Below, piece after piece: positions 35,323-43,335 of a stretch of 64,000 bases of DNA. The notes under the pieces were generated by a model that was not told where the DNA came from, searched no databases, and saw only the letters and a program-made list of their open reading frames with translations. The position numbers and the translations under genes are program-made. Origin of the DNA: Glycomyces artemisiae (GTDB lineage Bacteria > Actinomycetota > Actinomycetes > Mycobacteriales > Micromonosporaceae); NCBI RefSeq assembly GCF_003002955.1, contig NZ_PVTJ01000001.1, forward strand, positions 372,001-436,000, given 5' to 3'. Position 1 is the first letter of the stretch. Every line of letters begins with the position of its first letter.

Positions 35323-36291
35323 ATGGCTCTTTTCGACCTCCCCCTTGAACAGCTCCGCGAGTACCGCCCCGACGTGCCCGAACCGGCCGACTTCGACGAG
35401 TTCTGGAAGACGACCCTGAGCGAGGCGGGCTCCTTCGGCCTCGACGTGCGGCTCGAACCCTTCGACGCCGGCCTGGTCGCCGTGGACGTCCACGACGTCA
35501 CCTTCGCCGGGTGGGGCGGCCACCCGATCAAGGCGTGGCTGGTCAAGCCCAAGGGGATCGAGGGGCCCCTGCCGTGCGTCGTGGAGTACATCGGCTACTC
35601 CGGCGGCCGCTCCTACCCGTGGTCGCACACGACGTTCCCGGCGGCGGGCTGGGCCCACTTCGTCATGGACACCCGCGGCCAGGGCTACGGCAACTGGCAG
35701 CCCGGCGACACCGCGGACCCCTACGGCACCACCGGTCCCACGAACAAGGGCTGGATGACGCAGGGCCTCGAATCGCCCGAGCACTACTACTACCGGCGGG
35801 TCTTCACCGACGCGTACCGCGCGGTGGACGTCGCGAAGGGCCTCGACGGGATCGACCCGGACCGGATCGTGGTCGCGGGCGGCAGCCAGGGCGGCGGCAT
35901 CACCCAGGCCGTGGGCGGCCTGCGCGGCGACCTCGCGGGCGCGATCGTCGACGTGCCGTTCCTGACGCACTTCCAGCGCGCCGTGACGATCACCGACGCG
36001 TTCCCGTACCAGGAGATCGTCGAGTTCCTCTCGGGCCAGCGCCTGCGCGCCGACCGGGTCTTCGCGACCCTCAACTACTTCGACGGCCTGCACTTCGCGG
36101 CCCGCGGCACCGCGCCGGCGCTGTACTCGGTGGGCCTGATGGACGACGTCTGCCCGCCGTCCACGGTCTTCGCCGCGTACAACCGCTGGCAGGGCGAGAA
36201 GCGGATCACCGTGTGGCCCTGGAACAAGCACGAGGGCGGCGGCGTCCACCAGCGGGGCGAGCACCTGAAGTTCCTCGCCGAACTGCGCTAG
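35323..36291 (+). CDS. acetyl-xylan esterase / cephalosporin-C deacetylase (CE7)
   Basis: A 322-residue alpha/beta hydrolase of carbohydrate esterase family 7. The three family motifs are present: TRGQGYG, the nucleophile elbow GGSQGGG, and NKHEGGG with the catalytic His; the acid Asp is in LMDDVCPPST. It has no signal peptide, so it removes acetyl groups from imported oligosaccharides in the cytoplasm. Start at ATG 35323, where homology begins (MALFDLPLEQLREYRP) and the promoter spacing fits. Its position beside pectate lyases suggests acetylated pectin or xylan fragments as substrates. Confidence 0.92.
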   Translation: MALFDLPLEQLREYRPDVPEPADFDEFWKTTLSEAGSFGLDVRLEPFDAGLVAVDVHDVTFAGWGGHPIKAWLVKPKGIEGPLPCVVEYIGYSGGRSYPWSHTTFPAAGWAHFVMDTRGQGYGNWQPGDTADPYGTTGPTNKGWMTQGLESPEHYYYRRVFTDAYRAVDVAKGLDGIDPDRIVVAGGSQGGGITQAVGGLRGDLAGAIVDVPFLTHFQRAVTITDAFPYQEIVEFLSGQRLRADRVFATLNYFDGLHFAARGTAPALYSVGLMDDVCPPSTVFAAYNRWQGEKRITVWPWNKHEGGGVHQRGEHLKFLAELR

Positions 36292-36303
36292 GAGAACGAA
36301 GGA

Positions 36304-36330
36304 GGGCGGGGCCCGCGGGTCCCGCCCTTT
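36304..36330. terminator. hairpin between CE7 esterase and hisN
   Basis: Arms GGGCGGG and CCCGCCC around a short self-complementary CCCGCGGG, followed by TTT; located between convergent genes. Confidence 0.7.
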
Positions 36331-36331
36331 C

Positions 36332-37132
36332 CTATGCCTCGCGGATCTTGAGCCGCTCCAGCACCTCGTCGTGGAGGAGCCCGTTCGTGGCGAGCGCGGA
36401 GCCGCCGTCGGGTCCGGGGCGACCGCGCAGGTCGGTGAAGGTGCCGCCGGCCTCCTGGACGATGAGGGCGAGCGGGGCCAGGTCCCACAGGGCCACTTCG
36501 GGTTCGGCGGCGACGTCGACGGCGCCTTCGGCGAGCAGGCAGTACGAGTAGAAGTCGCCGAAGCCGCGTTCGCGCCAGGCCTCGTGGAGGAGGCCGAGCA
36601 TGGCCCCCTGGCGGTCGATCTTGGCCCAGCCGGTGATCGAGGAGATGCTCACGGAGGCGTCGCCGAGCTTGCCGACCTTGGAGACGCTGATGCGCTTCCC
36701 GGCGCGCTGGTCGCGCCCGGCGAAGGCCCCGGCGCCCTTCATGGCCCACCAGCGGCGGCCGAGGGCGGGCGCGGAGACGACGCCGACGACGGGCTCGCCG
36801 CGGTCGAACAGGGCGATGAGCGTGGCCCAGATCGGCACGCCGCGCACGTAGTTGCGGGTGGCGTCGATGGGGTCGATGACCCATTTGCGGCCGGAGGCGC
36901 CCGGGTTGTCGCCGTACTCCTCGCCGAAGATCCCGTCGCGGGGGCGGGCGCGGCCGAGCGTGGACCGCAGCACCTCTTCGATGGTGGTGTCGGCGTCGGA
37001 GACCTCGGTCATGTCCGGTTTCGACGAGACCCGGAGGTCCGAGGACCGGAACCGGCTCGTACCGATCTGGGCCGCCGAGTCCGCGAGCAGATGCGCGAGG
37101 CCGAGATCGTCGTTGTAGCTGGAAGAGGGCAT
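36332..37132 (-). CDS. hisN: histidinol-phosphatase, inositol-monophosphatase type
   Basis: A 266-residue FIG-superfamily phosphatase. Metal-binding motifs are GIFGEEYG (Glu), [15 protein letters not shown] (DPID; an Ala replaces the usual Gly) and [18 protein letters not shown] (WDxAP-type). Actinobacteria use this class (HisN) to dephosphorylate L-histidinol phosphate, and the gene is commonly next to rsgA-aroA, as here. ATG at 37132, 30 bp after the rsgA stop, so it is the last gene of that minus-strand operon. Inositol phosphatase activity is the alternative. Confidence 0.85.
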   Translation of the reverse strand: MPSSSYNDDLGLAHLLADSAAQIGTSRFRSSDLRVSSKPDMTEVSDADTTIEEVLRSTLGRARPRDGIFGEEYGDNPGASGRKWVIDPIDATRNYVRGVPIWATLIALFDRGEPVVGVVSAPALGRRWWAMKGAGAFAGRDQRAGKRISVSKVGKLGDASVSISSITGWAKIDRQGAMLGLLHEAWRERGFGDFYSYCLLAEGAVDVAAEPEVALWDLAPLALIVQEAGGTFTDLRGRPGPDGGSALATNGLLHDEVLERLKIREA

Positions 37133-37162
37133 GGGCTCATCCTACTGACCCGGCCCCCGCGG

Positions 37163-38185
37163 TCAGTTCTTCGTGTCCGCTTCGTGCAGGGAGGCGAGGA
37201 CGCGGCGGAAGGAGGCGAGGCGTCCGGCGCGCGGGTCGTCGGGGCCGATCTCGGCGTCGAGGGCGCAGTCGCCGATCTCGGGGGTGTGGGTGCAGCCGCG
37301 CGGGCAGTCGCGGGCGACCTCGGCGAGTTCGGGGAAGGCCTTGAGGATCGAGTCGGCGGTGACGTGGGCGAGGCCGAAGGAGCGCACGCCGGGGGTGTCG
37401 ATGACCCAGCCGCCGCCGGGCAGCTCGAAGGAGACGGTGCTGGTGGAGGTGTGGGAGCCCTTGCCGATGGCGCGGACCTCGCTGACGGCGCGCCCGGCGC
37501 CGGGGACGAGGCGGTTGACGAGGGTGGACTTGCCGACGCCGGAGTGCCCGAAGAACACGTTCTCCTTGTCGCGCAGGAGGCCGATGAGCTCGTCGAGGGG
37601 GCTGTCGGGCTCGGTGGCGACGATGGTGAGGTCGAGCTGCGAGTAGTAGGCGCGCACTTCGTCGACCATCGTGGGGGCGAGGTCGTTCTTGGTGAGGCAC
37701 AGGATGGGGGAGACCCCGGCGTCGTAGGCGGCGACGAGGCACCGGTCCACGAACCCGTACCGCAGCGGCGGGTCCACGGTGGAGGCGACGACGACGAGGC
37801 GGTCGACGTTGGCGACGACGACGCGCTCGGTGGCGTTCTCGTCGTCGGCGGAGCGGCGCAGTTCGCCGTGGCGCGGTTCGATCCTGACGATGCGGGCGAG
37901 CGTCCCGGGGTTGCCGCTGAGGTCCCCGACGAGTCCGGCGCGGTCGCCGACCACGATGGACTGCTTGCCGAGTTCGCGGGCCTTCATGGCGGTGACCGCG
38001 GTGTCGCCGACGCGGCAGGTGTAGCGGCCGCGGTCGACCGCGGTCACGAAGCCCTCCTTGGCGTTCGCGTGCTTGGGCCGGATCTTGGTGCGGGGGCGGG
38101 AGCGGCGGGAGGCGCGCACCTTGACGTCGTCCTCGTCCCACTCCTCGTCGTCGTCGCTGTCGACGTCCCAGTCCGGCCTCGGCAA
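37163..38185 (-). CDS. rsgA: ribosome small-subunit biogenesis GTPase RsgA
   Basis: A 340-residue circularly permuted GTPase. An acidic N-terminus (DVDSDDDEEWDEDDV) precedes the OB domain (EGFVTAVDRGRYTCRVGD). G motifs come in permuted order: CLTKNDLAP (G4), FFGHSGVGKSTLVN (G1), then VIDTPGVRSFGL (G3). The C-terminal zinc knuckle is CPRGCTHTPEIGDCAL. It checks late 30S maturation. TTG start at 38185 with GGAAGGAG, 3 bp after the aroA stop, so translation follows aroA. Confidence 0.93.
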   Translation of the reverse strand: MPRPDWDVDSDDDEEWDEDDVKVRASRRSRPRTKIRPKHANAKEGFVTAVDRGRYTCRVGDTAVTAMKARELGKQSIVVGDRAGLVGDLSGNPGTLARIVRIEPRHGELRRSADDENATERVVVANVDRLVVVASTVDPPLRYGFVDRCLVAAYDAGVSPILCLTKNDLAPTMVDEVRAYYSQLDLTIVATEPDSPLDELIGLLRDKENVFFGHSGVGKSTLVNRLVPGAGRAVSEVRAIGKGSHTSTSTVSFELPGGGWVIDTPGVRSFGLAHVTADSILKAFPELAEVARDCPRGCTHTPEIGDCALDAEIGPDDPRAGRLASFRRVLASLHEADTKN

Positions 38186-38188
38186 CGG

Positions 38189-39493
38189 CTACTCCTTCCC
38201 GCGCACGGCCTGCTCCCAGACCTCCGCGAATTCCGGCCAGGTCTTGGAGGTGCAGGCGACGTCGTCGAGGACGAGGCCGGGGACGACGAGTCCGGCGACG
38301 GCGCCGGCGTGGGCCATGCGGTGGTCGGCGTAGGTCGCCCAGGTGCCGCCGGGGCCGCGGCCGCCGGAGTTGACGCGGAAGCCGTCCTCGTACTCGTCGA
38401 CGTCGGCGCCGATCTTGCGCAGCTCGGTGACCAGGGCCGAGACGCGGTCGGTCTCGTGGCCGCGGATGTGGGCGACGCCGCGGATCGTGAAGGGCCCCTG
38501 GCTGACGCCGAAGAGCGCGGCGAGCGCGGGGGTGAGTTCGGCGGCGTCGGCGAGGTCGAGCTCGCCGGGGATCGGCTCGCCGGAGCCGACGGCGGTGAGG
38601 CCGCCGCGGCTCCATTCGACGCGGGCGCCCAGCTCGGTGAGGAGGTCGCGGACGGCGTCCCCGGCCTGGGTGGTCTCGGTGGGCCAGCCCTCGACGGTGA
38701 CGGTGCCGCCCGCGGCGGCGGCGGCGATGAGGAACGGCGCGGCGTTCTGGAGGTCCGGCTCGATGGTCCAGGTGCGGCCCTGGAGCTCGCCGGGGGCGAC
38801 GCGCCAGCGGTTCGGCTCGGAGTCGTCGACCTCGGCCCCGGCCTGGCGGAGCATCTGGACGACCATGTCGAGGTAGGGGCGGCTGGGCACGGGCCGGTCG
38901 CCGGTGTGGTGCAGGTCGATGCCCTCGGTGAACCGCGGCGCGGCCATGAGCAGCGCGGACACGAGCTGCGAGGTCTTGGACGCGTCCACGTCGAGGGCGC
39001 CGCCGCGCACGGTCCCGGTGGCTTCGACGGTGAACGGCAGGGCGAGGCGTCCGCCGTCCTCGATGCCCACGCCGAGGCCGCGGAGGGCCTTGATGACGCC
39101 GTCGTTGGGTCGCTTGCGGGCGTGCGGGTCGCCGTCGAAGGCGACGGGCCCGTCGGCGAGCGCGGCGACCGGCGGCAGGAACCGCATCACGGTCCCGGCG
39201 AGGCCGCAGTCCACGGACGTGCCGCCCTTGAAGGCGCCCGGTGTGACGGTCCACGCGTCGTCGTCCGAGGTGTCGACGCCGACCCCGATCGCTCTGAGCC
39301 CTTCGACCATGAGGAGGGTGTCGCGGGCGATGAGGGGGCGCTCGATGGTGCTGGGTCCGGCGGCGAGCGCGGAGAGGATGAGGGCGCGGGCCGTCATCGA
39401 CTTCGAGCCGGGCACGCGGACGACCGCGTCGAGCTCGGCCTCCGCGTACGGGGCCTCCCAGCGGCGCTTGTCGGGGGCGGCGGTTGCGTTCAC
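38189..39493 (-). CDS. aroA: 3-phosphoshikimate 1-carboxyvinyltransferase (EPSP synthase)
   Basis: A 434-residue EPSP synthase. VRVPGSKSMTARALILSALA is the PEP/shikimate-binding N-terminal motif, VDCGLAGTVMRFLPPVAALA matches the glyphosate-loop region (LAGTVMRF), and DRPVPSRPYLDMV and YADHRMAHAGAVAG close the active site. It makes EPSP in the shikimate pathway. The GTG start is preceded by TAGACT exactly 7 nt away without a Shine-Dalgarno, suggesting a leaderless transcript that also carries rsgA and hisN. Confidence 0.95.
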   Translation of the reverse strand: MNATAAPDKRRWEAPYAEAELDAVVRVPGSKSMTARALILSALAAGPSTIERPLIARDTLLMVEGLRAIGVGVDTSDDDAWTVTPGAFKGGTSVDCGLAGTVMRFLPPVAALADGPVAFDGDPHARKRPNDGVIKALRGLGVGIEDGGRLALPFTVEATGTVRGGALDVDASKTSQLVSALLMAAPRFTEGIDLHHTGDRPVPSRPYLDMVVQMLRQAGAEVDDSEPNRWRVAPGELQGRTWTIEPDLQNAAPFLIAAAAAGGTVTVEGWPTETTQAGDAVRDLLTELGARVEWSRGGLTAVGSGEPIPGELDLADAAELTPALAALFGVSQGPFTIRGVAHIRGHETDRVSALVTELRKIGADVDEYEDGFRVNSGGRGPGGTWATYADHRMAHAGAVAGLVVPGLVLDDVACTSKTWPEFAEVWEQAVRGKE

Positions 39494-39506
39494 ACCCGCC
39501 AGTCTA
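39494..39506 (-). promoter_or_regulatory. -10 element of a leaderless aroA operon mRNA
   Basis: Minus-strand TAGACT (39501-39506) ends 7 nt before the aroA GTG start codon at 39493. Confidence 0.5.
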
Positions 39507-39627
39507 GTGGTCCGGTGTGCGGGAACCGGGTGGTCGCCGGACCGGGGTGGCGGCCCGGGGCCCGCGTCCGGCTGCGCGCCCGGAATTGAGGAGCCGGACT
39601 GTCGGGGGCGGGGGTTACGGTACGGGC

Positions 39628-40335
39628 ATGTGCGGAAGGTACGCGAACAGCAAGTCGAGCCCGTCGATGGCGGCGCTCTTCGACGCGGAGGACTTGATCG
39701 CGGGGGCGTGGACCCCGAGCTACAACATCGCGCCCACGGTGCAGGCGCCGCTGGTGCGCCGCTCGAAGTCCCGCGAGGAGCGGGTGGTGGAGCTGGCCCG
39801 GTGGGGGCTGGTCCCGCCGTGGGCCTCCGACCCGGCGATCGGGGCGCGGATGTTCAACGCGCGCATCGAGACCGTGTCGACCTCCCGCGCGTACAAGCGG
39901 CCGTTCGCGACGCGGCGCGCGCTCGTCCCGGCCGACGGCTGGTACGAGTGGCGCAAGCTCCCCGGCGGCGGCAAGCAGCCGTACTTCTTCACCCGCCCCG
40001 GCGGCGTGGTGCTCGCCGGGCTCTGGGACACCTGGAAGGACGGGGACCTGACGCTCCTCACGTTCACGGTGCTCACGTGCCCGGCCATGGGCGAGGCGAT
40101 GGAGACCATCCACGACCGCATGCCCTACGTCCTCCCGCCCGAGCGGTTCGCCGCCTGGCTGGGGGAGGAGGACGCCGACGAGGGGGAACTCCTCGCGGGT
40201 CCGCTCCCGTCCCTGCCCGGGGACCTGGAGATCCGCAAGGTCGGCCGCGGCGTCGGCCGCGCCGCGAACGACGGGCCGGAGCTCATCCGCCCCGCGGACG
40301 GCGAGGAGGGGCCGTCCACACTCCCTGGAATGTGA
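39628..40335 (+). CDS. SRAP-domain abasic-site processing protein (YedK/HMCES)
   Basis: A 235-residue SOS-response-associated-peptidase fold protein. MCGRYAN places Cys2 at the N-terminus after Met removal; SYNIAPT, MFNARIET (catalytic Glu), LVPADGWYEWRK and METIHDRMP (His) are all family signatures. SRAP proteins cross-link to abasic sites in single-stranded DNA through Cys2. The ATG at 39628 is fixed by that requirement and is preceded by TACGGT 6 nt away, so the mRNA may be leaderless. Divergent from aroA, a placement also seen in mycobacteria. Confidence 0.93.
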   Translation: MCGRYANSKSSPSMAALFDAEDLIAGAWTPSYNIAPTVQAPLVRRSKSREERVVELARWGLVPPWASDPAIGARMFNARIETVSTSRAYKRPFATRRALVPADGWYEWRKLPGGGKQPYFFTRPGGVVLAGLWDTWKDGDLTLLTFTVLTCPAMGEAMETIHDRMPYVLPPERFAAWLGEEDADEGELLAGPLPSLPGDLEIRKVGRGVGRAANDGPELIRPADGEEGPSTLPGM

Positions 40336-40344
40336 CGCCTGGAT

Positions 40345-40360
40345 TGTGAACTCAATCACA
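40345..40360. promoter_or_regulatory. CRP-type palindrome upstream of whiB
   Basis: TGTGA-N6-TCACA is an exact match to the CRP/GlxR consensus. It sits 136 bp before the whiB ATG and just past the end of the SRAP gene. Confidence 0.6.
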
Positions 40361-40495
40361 CCGCTGCGTCGGTATCTGTACCACAGCTCGTCGGTCTTTC
40401 GTGTACAAGCCGTCGCCGGCTGAAGGGAACGCTTCCCCGCGTCTCGGCGTAGACGCCCGGAAGGGCTGCGGCGGCAGTGAAATAGGGAGGCAGCA

Positions 40496-40849
40496 ATGCG
40501 GCGAATCCGCCCCGAGGAAGTAGCCCGCGCCCGTAAGGACCCCCGGCTGCTCGACGCCGCCGAGTACCGCAACGAGAACATCGGCGGCTCGTACCGGATG
40601 AGCGGCGACGACTGGCTCCGCCGCGGCAACTGCGCCGAGGCCGAGCCCGACGTCATGTACCCCGAGCCCCGCGAGCCCATCGACGAGGCCCTGGCCATGT
40701 GCGCGTCCTGCCCGGTCCGCACGCCCTGCCTGGTGCGCGCCCTCGAAGCCCGCGACCGCCACGGCGTCTGGGGGGCCACCGCGCCCCGCGAGCGCCGCGC
40801 CATGATCGAGGTCTGGAAGGACATCAACCCCCTGGCCGTCGGCGCCTAG
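40496..40849 (+). CDS. WhiB-family iron-sulfur transcription regulator
   Basis: A 117-residue Wbl protein. Four cysteines for a 4Fe-4S cluster are in RRGNCAEAEP and MCASCPVRTPC (C-x2-C-x5-C), followed by the turn HGVWGAT and a basic ERRAM stretch. Compared with short Wbl proteins it has an extra ~40-residue N-terminus, and the turn is GVWGAT rather than GVWGGx. GGGAGG precedes the ATG. It lies between SRAP and sigR, the neighbourhood of whiB1 in mycobacteria, but the sequence is not clearly WhiB1. Wbl proteins act by binding sigma factor region 4 and DNA. Confidence 0.9.
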   Translation: MRRIRPEEVARARKDPRLLDAAEYRNENIGGSYRMSGDDWLRRGNCAEAEPDVMYPEPREPIDEALAMCASCPVRTPCLVRALEARDRHGVWGATAPRERRAMIEVWKDINPLAVGA

Positions 40850-40867
40850 CGCGCCCCGGTCCTGATC

Positions 40868-40904
40868 GGCCGCGACCGCCCTGCCCGGGGCGACCGTCGC
40901 GGCC
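40868..40904 (+). terminator. hairpin after whiB
   Basis: Arms GGCCGCGAC and GTCGCGGCC, 18 bp past the whiB stop. Confidence 0.55.
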
Positions 40905-41182
40905 ATTCTCCGTCTCAGGGGGAGGAACCTCCCCGGACCGGCGGCGGTGTCTGGTCCGCCGGCCCGGGGCAGGTACTGGGAGTTCACGCCCCGGCTCGCG
41001 CCGCGGCGATCAAGGCCCTGCCGGGCCCACTGACGTTAACGATCCCGCGCACCGAAAGTTACCGATTCAATCCACAAAGTAATCATTTCGGATGGTTCCA
41101 CGACCCATCGCCCGCTTCGCACCCCACCCTGAGCCCGGTTCCCGCACTGTGGCGGATCCGACTCCCGCATTCAGCTCCCGGC

Positions 41183-41209
41183 GGAATGAACCCGCCCCCG
41201 CCGCTGTTG
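41183..41209 (+). promoter_or_regulatory. SigR-type autoregulatory promoter (GGAAT-N18-GTTG)
   Basis: GGAAT at 41183-41187 and GTTG at 41206-41209 are separated by exactly 18 bp, the SigR/SigH consensus. It lies 44 bp before the ATG of the long sigR frame, so oxidative (thiol) stress would induce the longer form. Confidence 0.8.
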
Positions 41210-41252
41210 AGCGGTACGAGTCTCCGACCTCGCTGTAAGGAGCGCATCGCAT

Positions 41253-42032
41253 ATGACCACCACCGTCCGCGGCCGCGAAGACGAGCGCCTGGCCGCTCTG
41301 CTGAGCGGACCCGAATGGTCCCCCGCCTACGGGACCGATCCCGTCGGCGGCGTCACCGCCGCAGGTATTTCCGCCGTCCCCGCCCAGGGCCCTGCCGTAG
41401 GCTCGGCTTCTGAGGCCGACGAGAGGGAGACGGTGACCGAGGCAGGAAGCGAGACCGCCCAGGAGCGGCGCGCGCGGTTCGAACGCGACGCGATGCCCCT
41501 GATCGACCAGCTCTACGGCGCCGCCCTGCGCATGACGCGCAACCCGGCCGACGCCGAAGACCTCGTCCAGGAGACCTTCCTCAAGGCCTACTCGAAGTTC
41601 CACCAGTTCCGCGAGGGCACCAACCTCAAGGCGTGGCTGTACCGGATCCTCACCAACACGTACATCAACTCCTACCGCAAGAAGAAGCGCCAGCCGCTCA
41701 CCTCGCCCACCGACGAGATCACCGACTGGCAGCTCGCCGACGCCGAGTCCCACTCGGCCTCCGGCCTGCGCTCGGCCGAGACCGAGGCCCTCGACCACCT
41801 GCCCGACTCCGACGTCAAGGACGCCCTCCAGCGCCTCGGCGAGGACTTCCGCCTCACCGTCTACCTCGCCGACGTCGAGGGCTTCTCCTACAAGGAGATC
41901 GCCGACATCATGGGCACGCCCATCGGCACCGTCATGTCCCGCCTCCACCGCGGACGGCGCCAGCTCCGCCAGCTGCTGAGCTCCTACGCCGCCGACCGCG
42001 GCCTCTCGCCCGCACAGGAGGGCCAGTCGTGA
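41253..42032 (+). CDS. sigR: ECF sigma factor SigR (SigH), long form; internal start for short form
   Basis: A 259-residue ECF sigma factor. Region 2 is [24 protein letters not shown] through [20 protein letters not shown]; region 4 is [35 protein letters not shown]. The first 60 residues are a non-conserved extension. The ATG at 41253 has AAGGAG and lies behind the SigR-type promoter; an in-frame GTG at 41433 has GAGGGAG and a -10-like TAGGCT at 41398, giving a 199-residue core. This mirrors the stable and unstable SigR isoforms known in Streptomyces. It directs the thiol-oxidative stress regulon with RsrA as redox anti-sigma. Confidence 0.93.
   Translation: MTTTVRGREDERLAALLSGPEWSPAYGTDPVGGVTAAGISAVPAQGPAVGSASEADERETVTEAGSETAQERRARFERDAMPLIDQLYGAALRMTRNPADAEDLVQETFLKAYSKFHQFREGTNLKAWLYRILTNTYINSYRKKKRQPLTSPTDEITDWQLADAESHSASGLRSAETEALDHLPDSDVKDALQRLGEDFRLTVYLADVEGFSYKEIADIMGTPIGTVMSRLHRGRRQLRQLLSSYAADRGLSPAQEGQS
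41398..41435 (+). promoter_or_regulatory. candidate constitutive promoter and start of short SigR
   Basis: TAGGCT (41398-41403) is followed by GAGAGGGAG and the in-frame GTG at 41433. No convincing -35 was found. Confidence 0.5.
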
Positions 42033-42325
42033 CCAGCGAAGCGGACAAGCCCCACCTCGACTGTCGCGAGGTGCTCGAAGAGGTCTACCTCTACCTCGAC
42101 GAGGAATGCTCCGACGTGCGCCGCGGCGTCATCAAGGACCACCTCGACGAATGCTCGCCGTGCCTCTCCGAGTACGGCATCGAGCAGGAGGTGCGCACCA
42201 TCGTGCACCGCTGCTGCTCCAAGGAGGTCGCCCCCGACGACGTCAAGGAGCGCCTCCGCCAGAAGCTCCACGCCATCGAGCAGGTCAGCGAGCTGTTCAG
42301 CGAGGTCGCCGAGCGCGATCGCTGA
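42029..42325 (+). CDS. rsrA: zinc-binding redox anti-sigma factor RsrA
   Basis: A 98-residue ZAS protein: HLDCREV near the start, then HLDECSPC (HxxxCxxC) with an extra CC pair (VHRCCSKE). In RsrA, Cys oxidation and zinc loss release SigR. The GTG overlaps the sigR stop as GTGA with CAGGAGGG upstream, giving coupled, near-equal synthesis. The stop is 21 bp from a convergent TetR gene. Confidence 0.95.
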   Translation: MTSEADKPHLDCREVLEEVYLYLDEECSDVRRGVIKDHLDECSPCLSEYGIEQEVRTIVHRCCSKEVAPDDVKERLRQKLHAIEQVSELFSEVAERDR

Positions 42326-42346
42326 CCGCGCCCCGGCGCCCTGCGC

Positions 42347-42928
42347 TCAGGCGGCGTTCGCCTCGATCATGCCGATCGAGATCTGGAGCGACGCCTCGCG
42401 GATCTCGTCCTCCGAGTCGTCGACCCGCGGATACGTGATCCAGTTGCTGTACAGCGTCGTGATCGCGTCCCACGCGCGCATGCGGTGGATCAGCGGCGCG
42501 TCGCCGTCGACCAGCAGCGCGTGCAGCCGGCGCTGGCGCAGCCGGAACACCGACATGCGGTCGAGGCGGGTGAGCGCGGCCTGGTTGTTCTGCATGAACC
42601 GCAGCACCGGCACGTGCGCGCGGATGACCTCCGCGTAGCGGCGCAGCAGCTCGGTGCGGGTGCCCAGGACCCTCGGCTGGGTGTCGCCCCAGTCGCAGAT
42701 GCCGTCCAGGTCGTTCGCGTAGGACTCGAAGAAGCTCGCCGCGATGTCTTCCTTCGTCTTGAAGTGGTAGTACAGCGCGGCCTTGGTGACGCCGAGGTGC
42801 TCGGCGATCTCCCTGAGAGAGGTGTGCTCGTAGCCGTGCTCGCTGAAGAGCGCGATCGCGGTCTGCTGGATCCGCTCGCGGGTGCTCGGCTGGTTCTGCT
42901 CGCGCGGTTCGCGCGGCGACTCGGTCAT
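42347..42928 (-). CDS. TetR-family transcriptional regulator
   Basis: A 193-residue regulator. STRERIQQTAIALFSEHGYEHTSLREIAEHLGVTKAALYYHFKTKEDI is a standard TetR DNA-binding domain; the rest is an all-helical ligand and dimer domain (VLRFMQNNQAALTRLDRMSVFRLRQRR). Start at the ATG at 42928, where homology begins; the frame is open 26 codons further. The ligand is unknown and no obvious target gene is adjacent. Confidence 0.88.
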   Translation of the reverse strand: MTESPREPREQNQPSTRERIQQTAIALFSEHGYEHTSLREIAEHLGVTKAALYYHFKTKEDIAASFFESYANDLDGICDWGDTQPRVLGTRTELLRRYAEVIRAHVPVLRFMQNNQAALTRLDRMSVFRLRQRRLHALLVDGDAPLIHRMRAWDAITTLYSNWITYPRVDDSEDEIREASLQISIGMIEANAA

Positions 42929-42969
42929 CTGGGCAAGTCTCGTTCTTGTCCGGTGCGGCCAGTGCCATC

Positions 42970-43003
42970 GCGGGGCAGTCGCGGCCACGGCCGCCTGCCC
43001 CGC
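42970..43003 (-). terminator. terminator of the bL37 gene
   Basis: Arms CGGGGCAG and CTGCCCCG with an inner GCGGCC/GGCCGC stem, lying 7 bp past the bL37 stop on the minus strand. Confidence 0.75.
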
Positions 43004-43009
43004 CAAGCG

Positions 43010-43084
43010 CTAGCTGTTCGGCCGCTTCCCGTGGTTCGCGGCCTTCTTCTTACGCGACTTGCGCTTGCGAGCTGCTTTCGCCAT
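43010..43084 (-). CDS. 50S ribosomal protein bL37
   Basis: A 24-residue, very basic protein starting MAKAARKRKSRKKK and ending ANHGKRPNS. This matches the actinobacterial large-subunit protein bL37, first seen in mycobacterial ribosome structures, whose C-terminus reads NHGKRPN. A strong AAGGAGG is 5 nt before the ATG, and a terminator follows, so it is a complete one-gene unit. It is too short for most gene finders. Confidence 0.88.
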   Translation of the reverse strand: MAKAARKRKSRKKKAANHGKRPNS

Positions 43085-43273
43085 CGCTTCCTCCTTGGTG
43101 GTCTCGGGAATTCAGTGGGTCAACCTTACCGGTACCTGCGCGACCGTCCGGAGGGCGTTGACGACGGGGTGAAATCGACGGACGCTTGGGGGGTGTGCGA
43201 AGGGCTCCCGCCCGGTCCGCGGGACGCCCCGGCGGCGGTGGACGGTGGTGGCCCGCGTGGACTAGGCTTCATT

Positions 43274-43298
43274 TTGAAGGTTTGTTTAATATTTACTG
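43274..43298 (+). promoter_or_regulatory. AT-rich promoter region of the SIS gene
   Basis: TTGAAGGTTTG followed by TTTAATATTTAC is strikingly AT-rich for this genome and lies 40-60 bp before the GTG start. It contains -35-like TTGAAG and several overlapping -10-like hexamers, so the exact start is unclear. Confidence 0.45.
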
Positions 43299-43335
43299 CG
43301 GTACCCCAGGCGGTACACACGACAAGGAGCGACCC

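Noticed and set aside
36371-39589. 1072-codon plus-strand frame opposite hisN-rsgA-aroA
   Set aside because: Antisense artefact; all three minus-strand genes have complete catalytic motifs.
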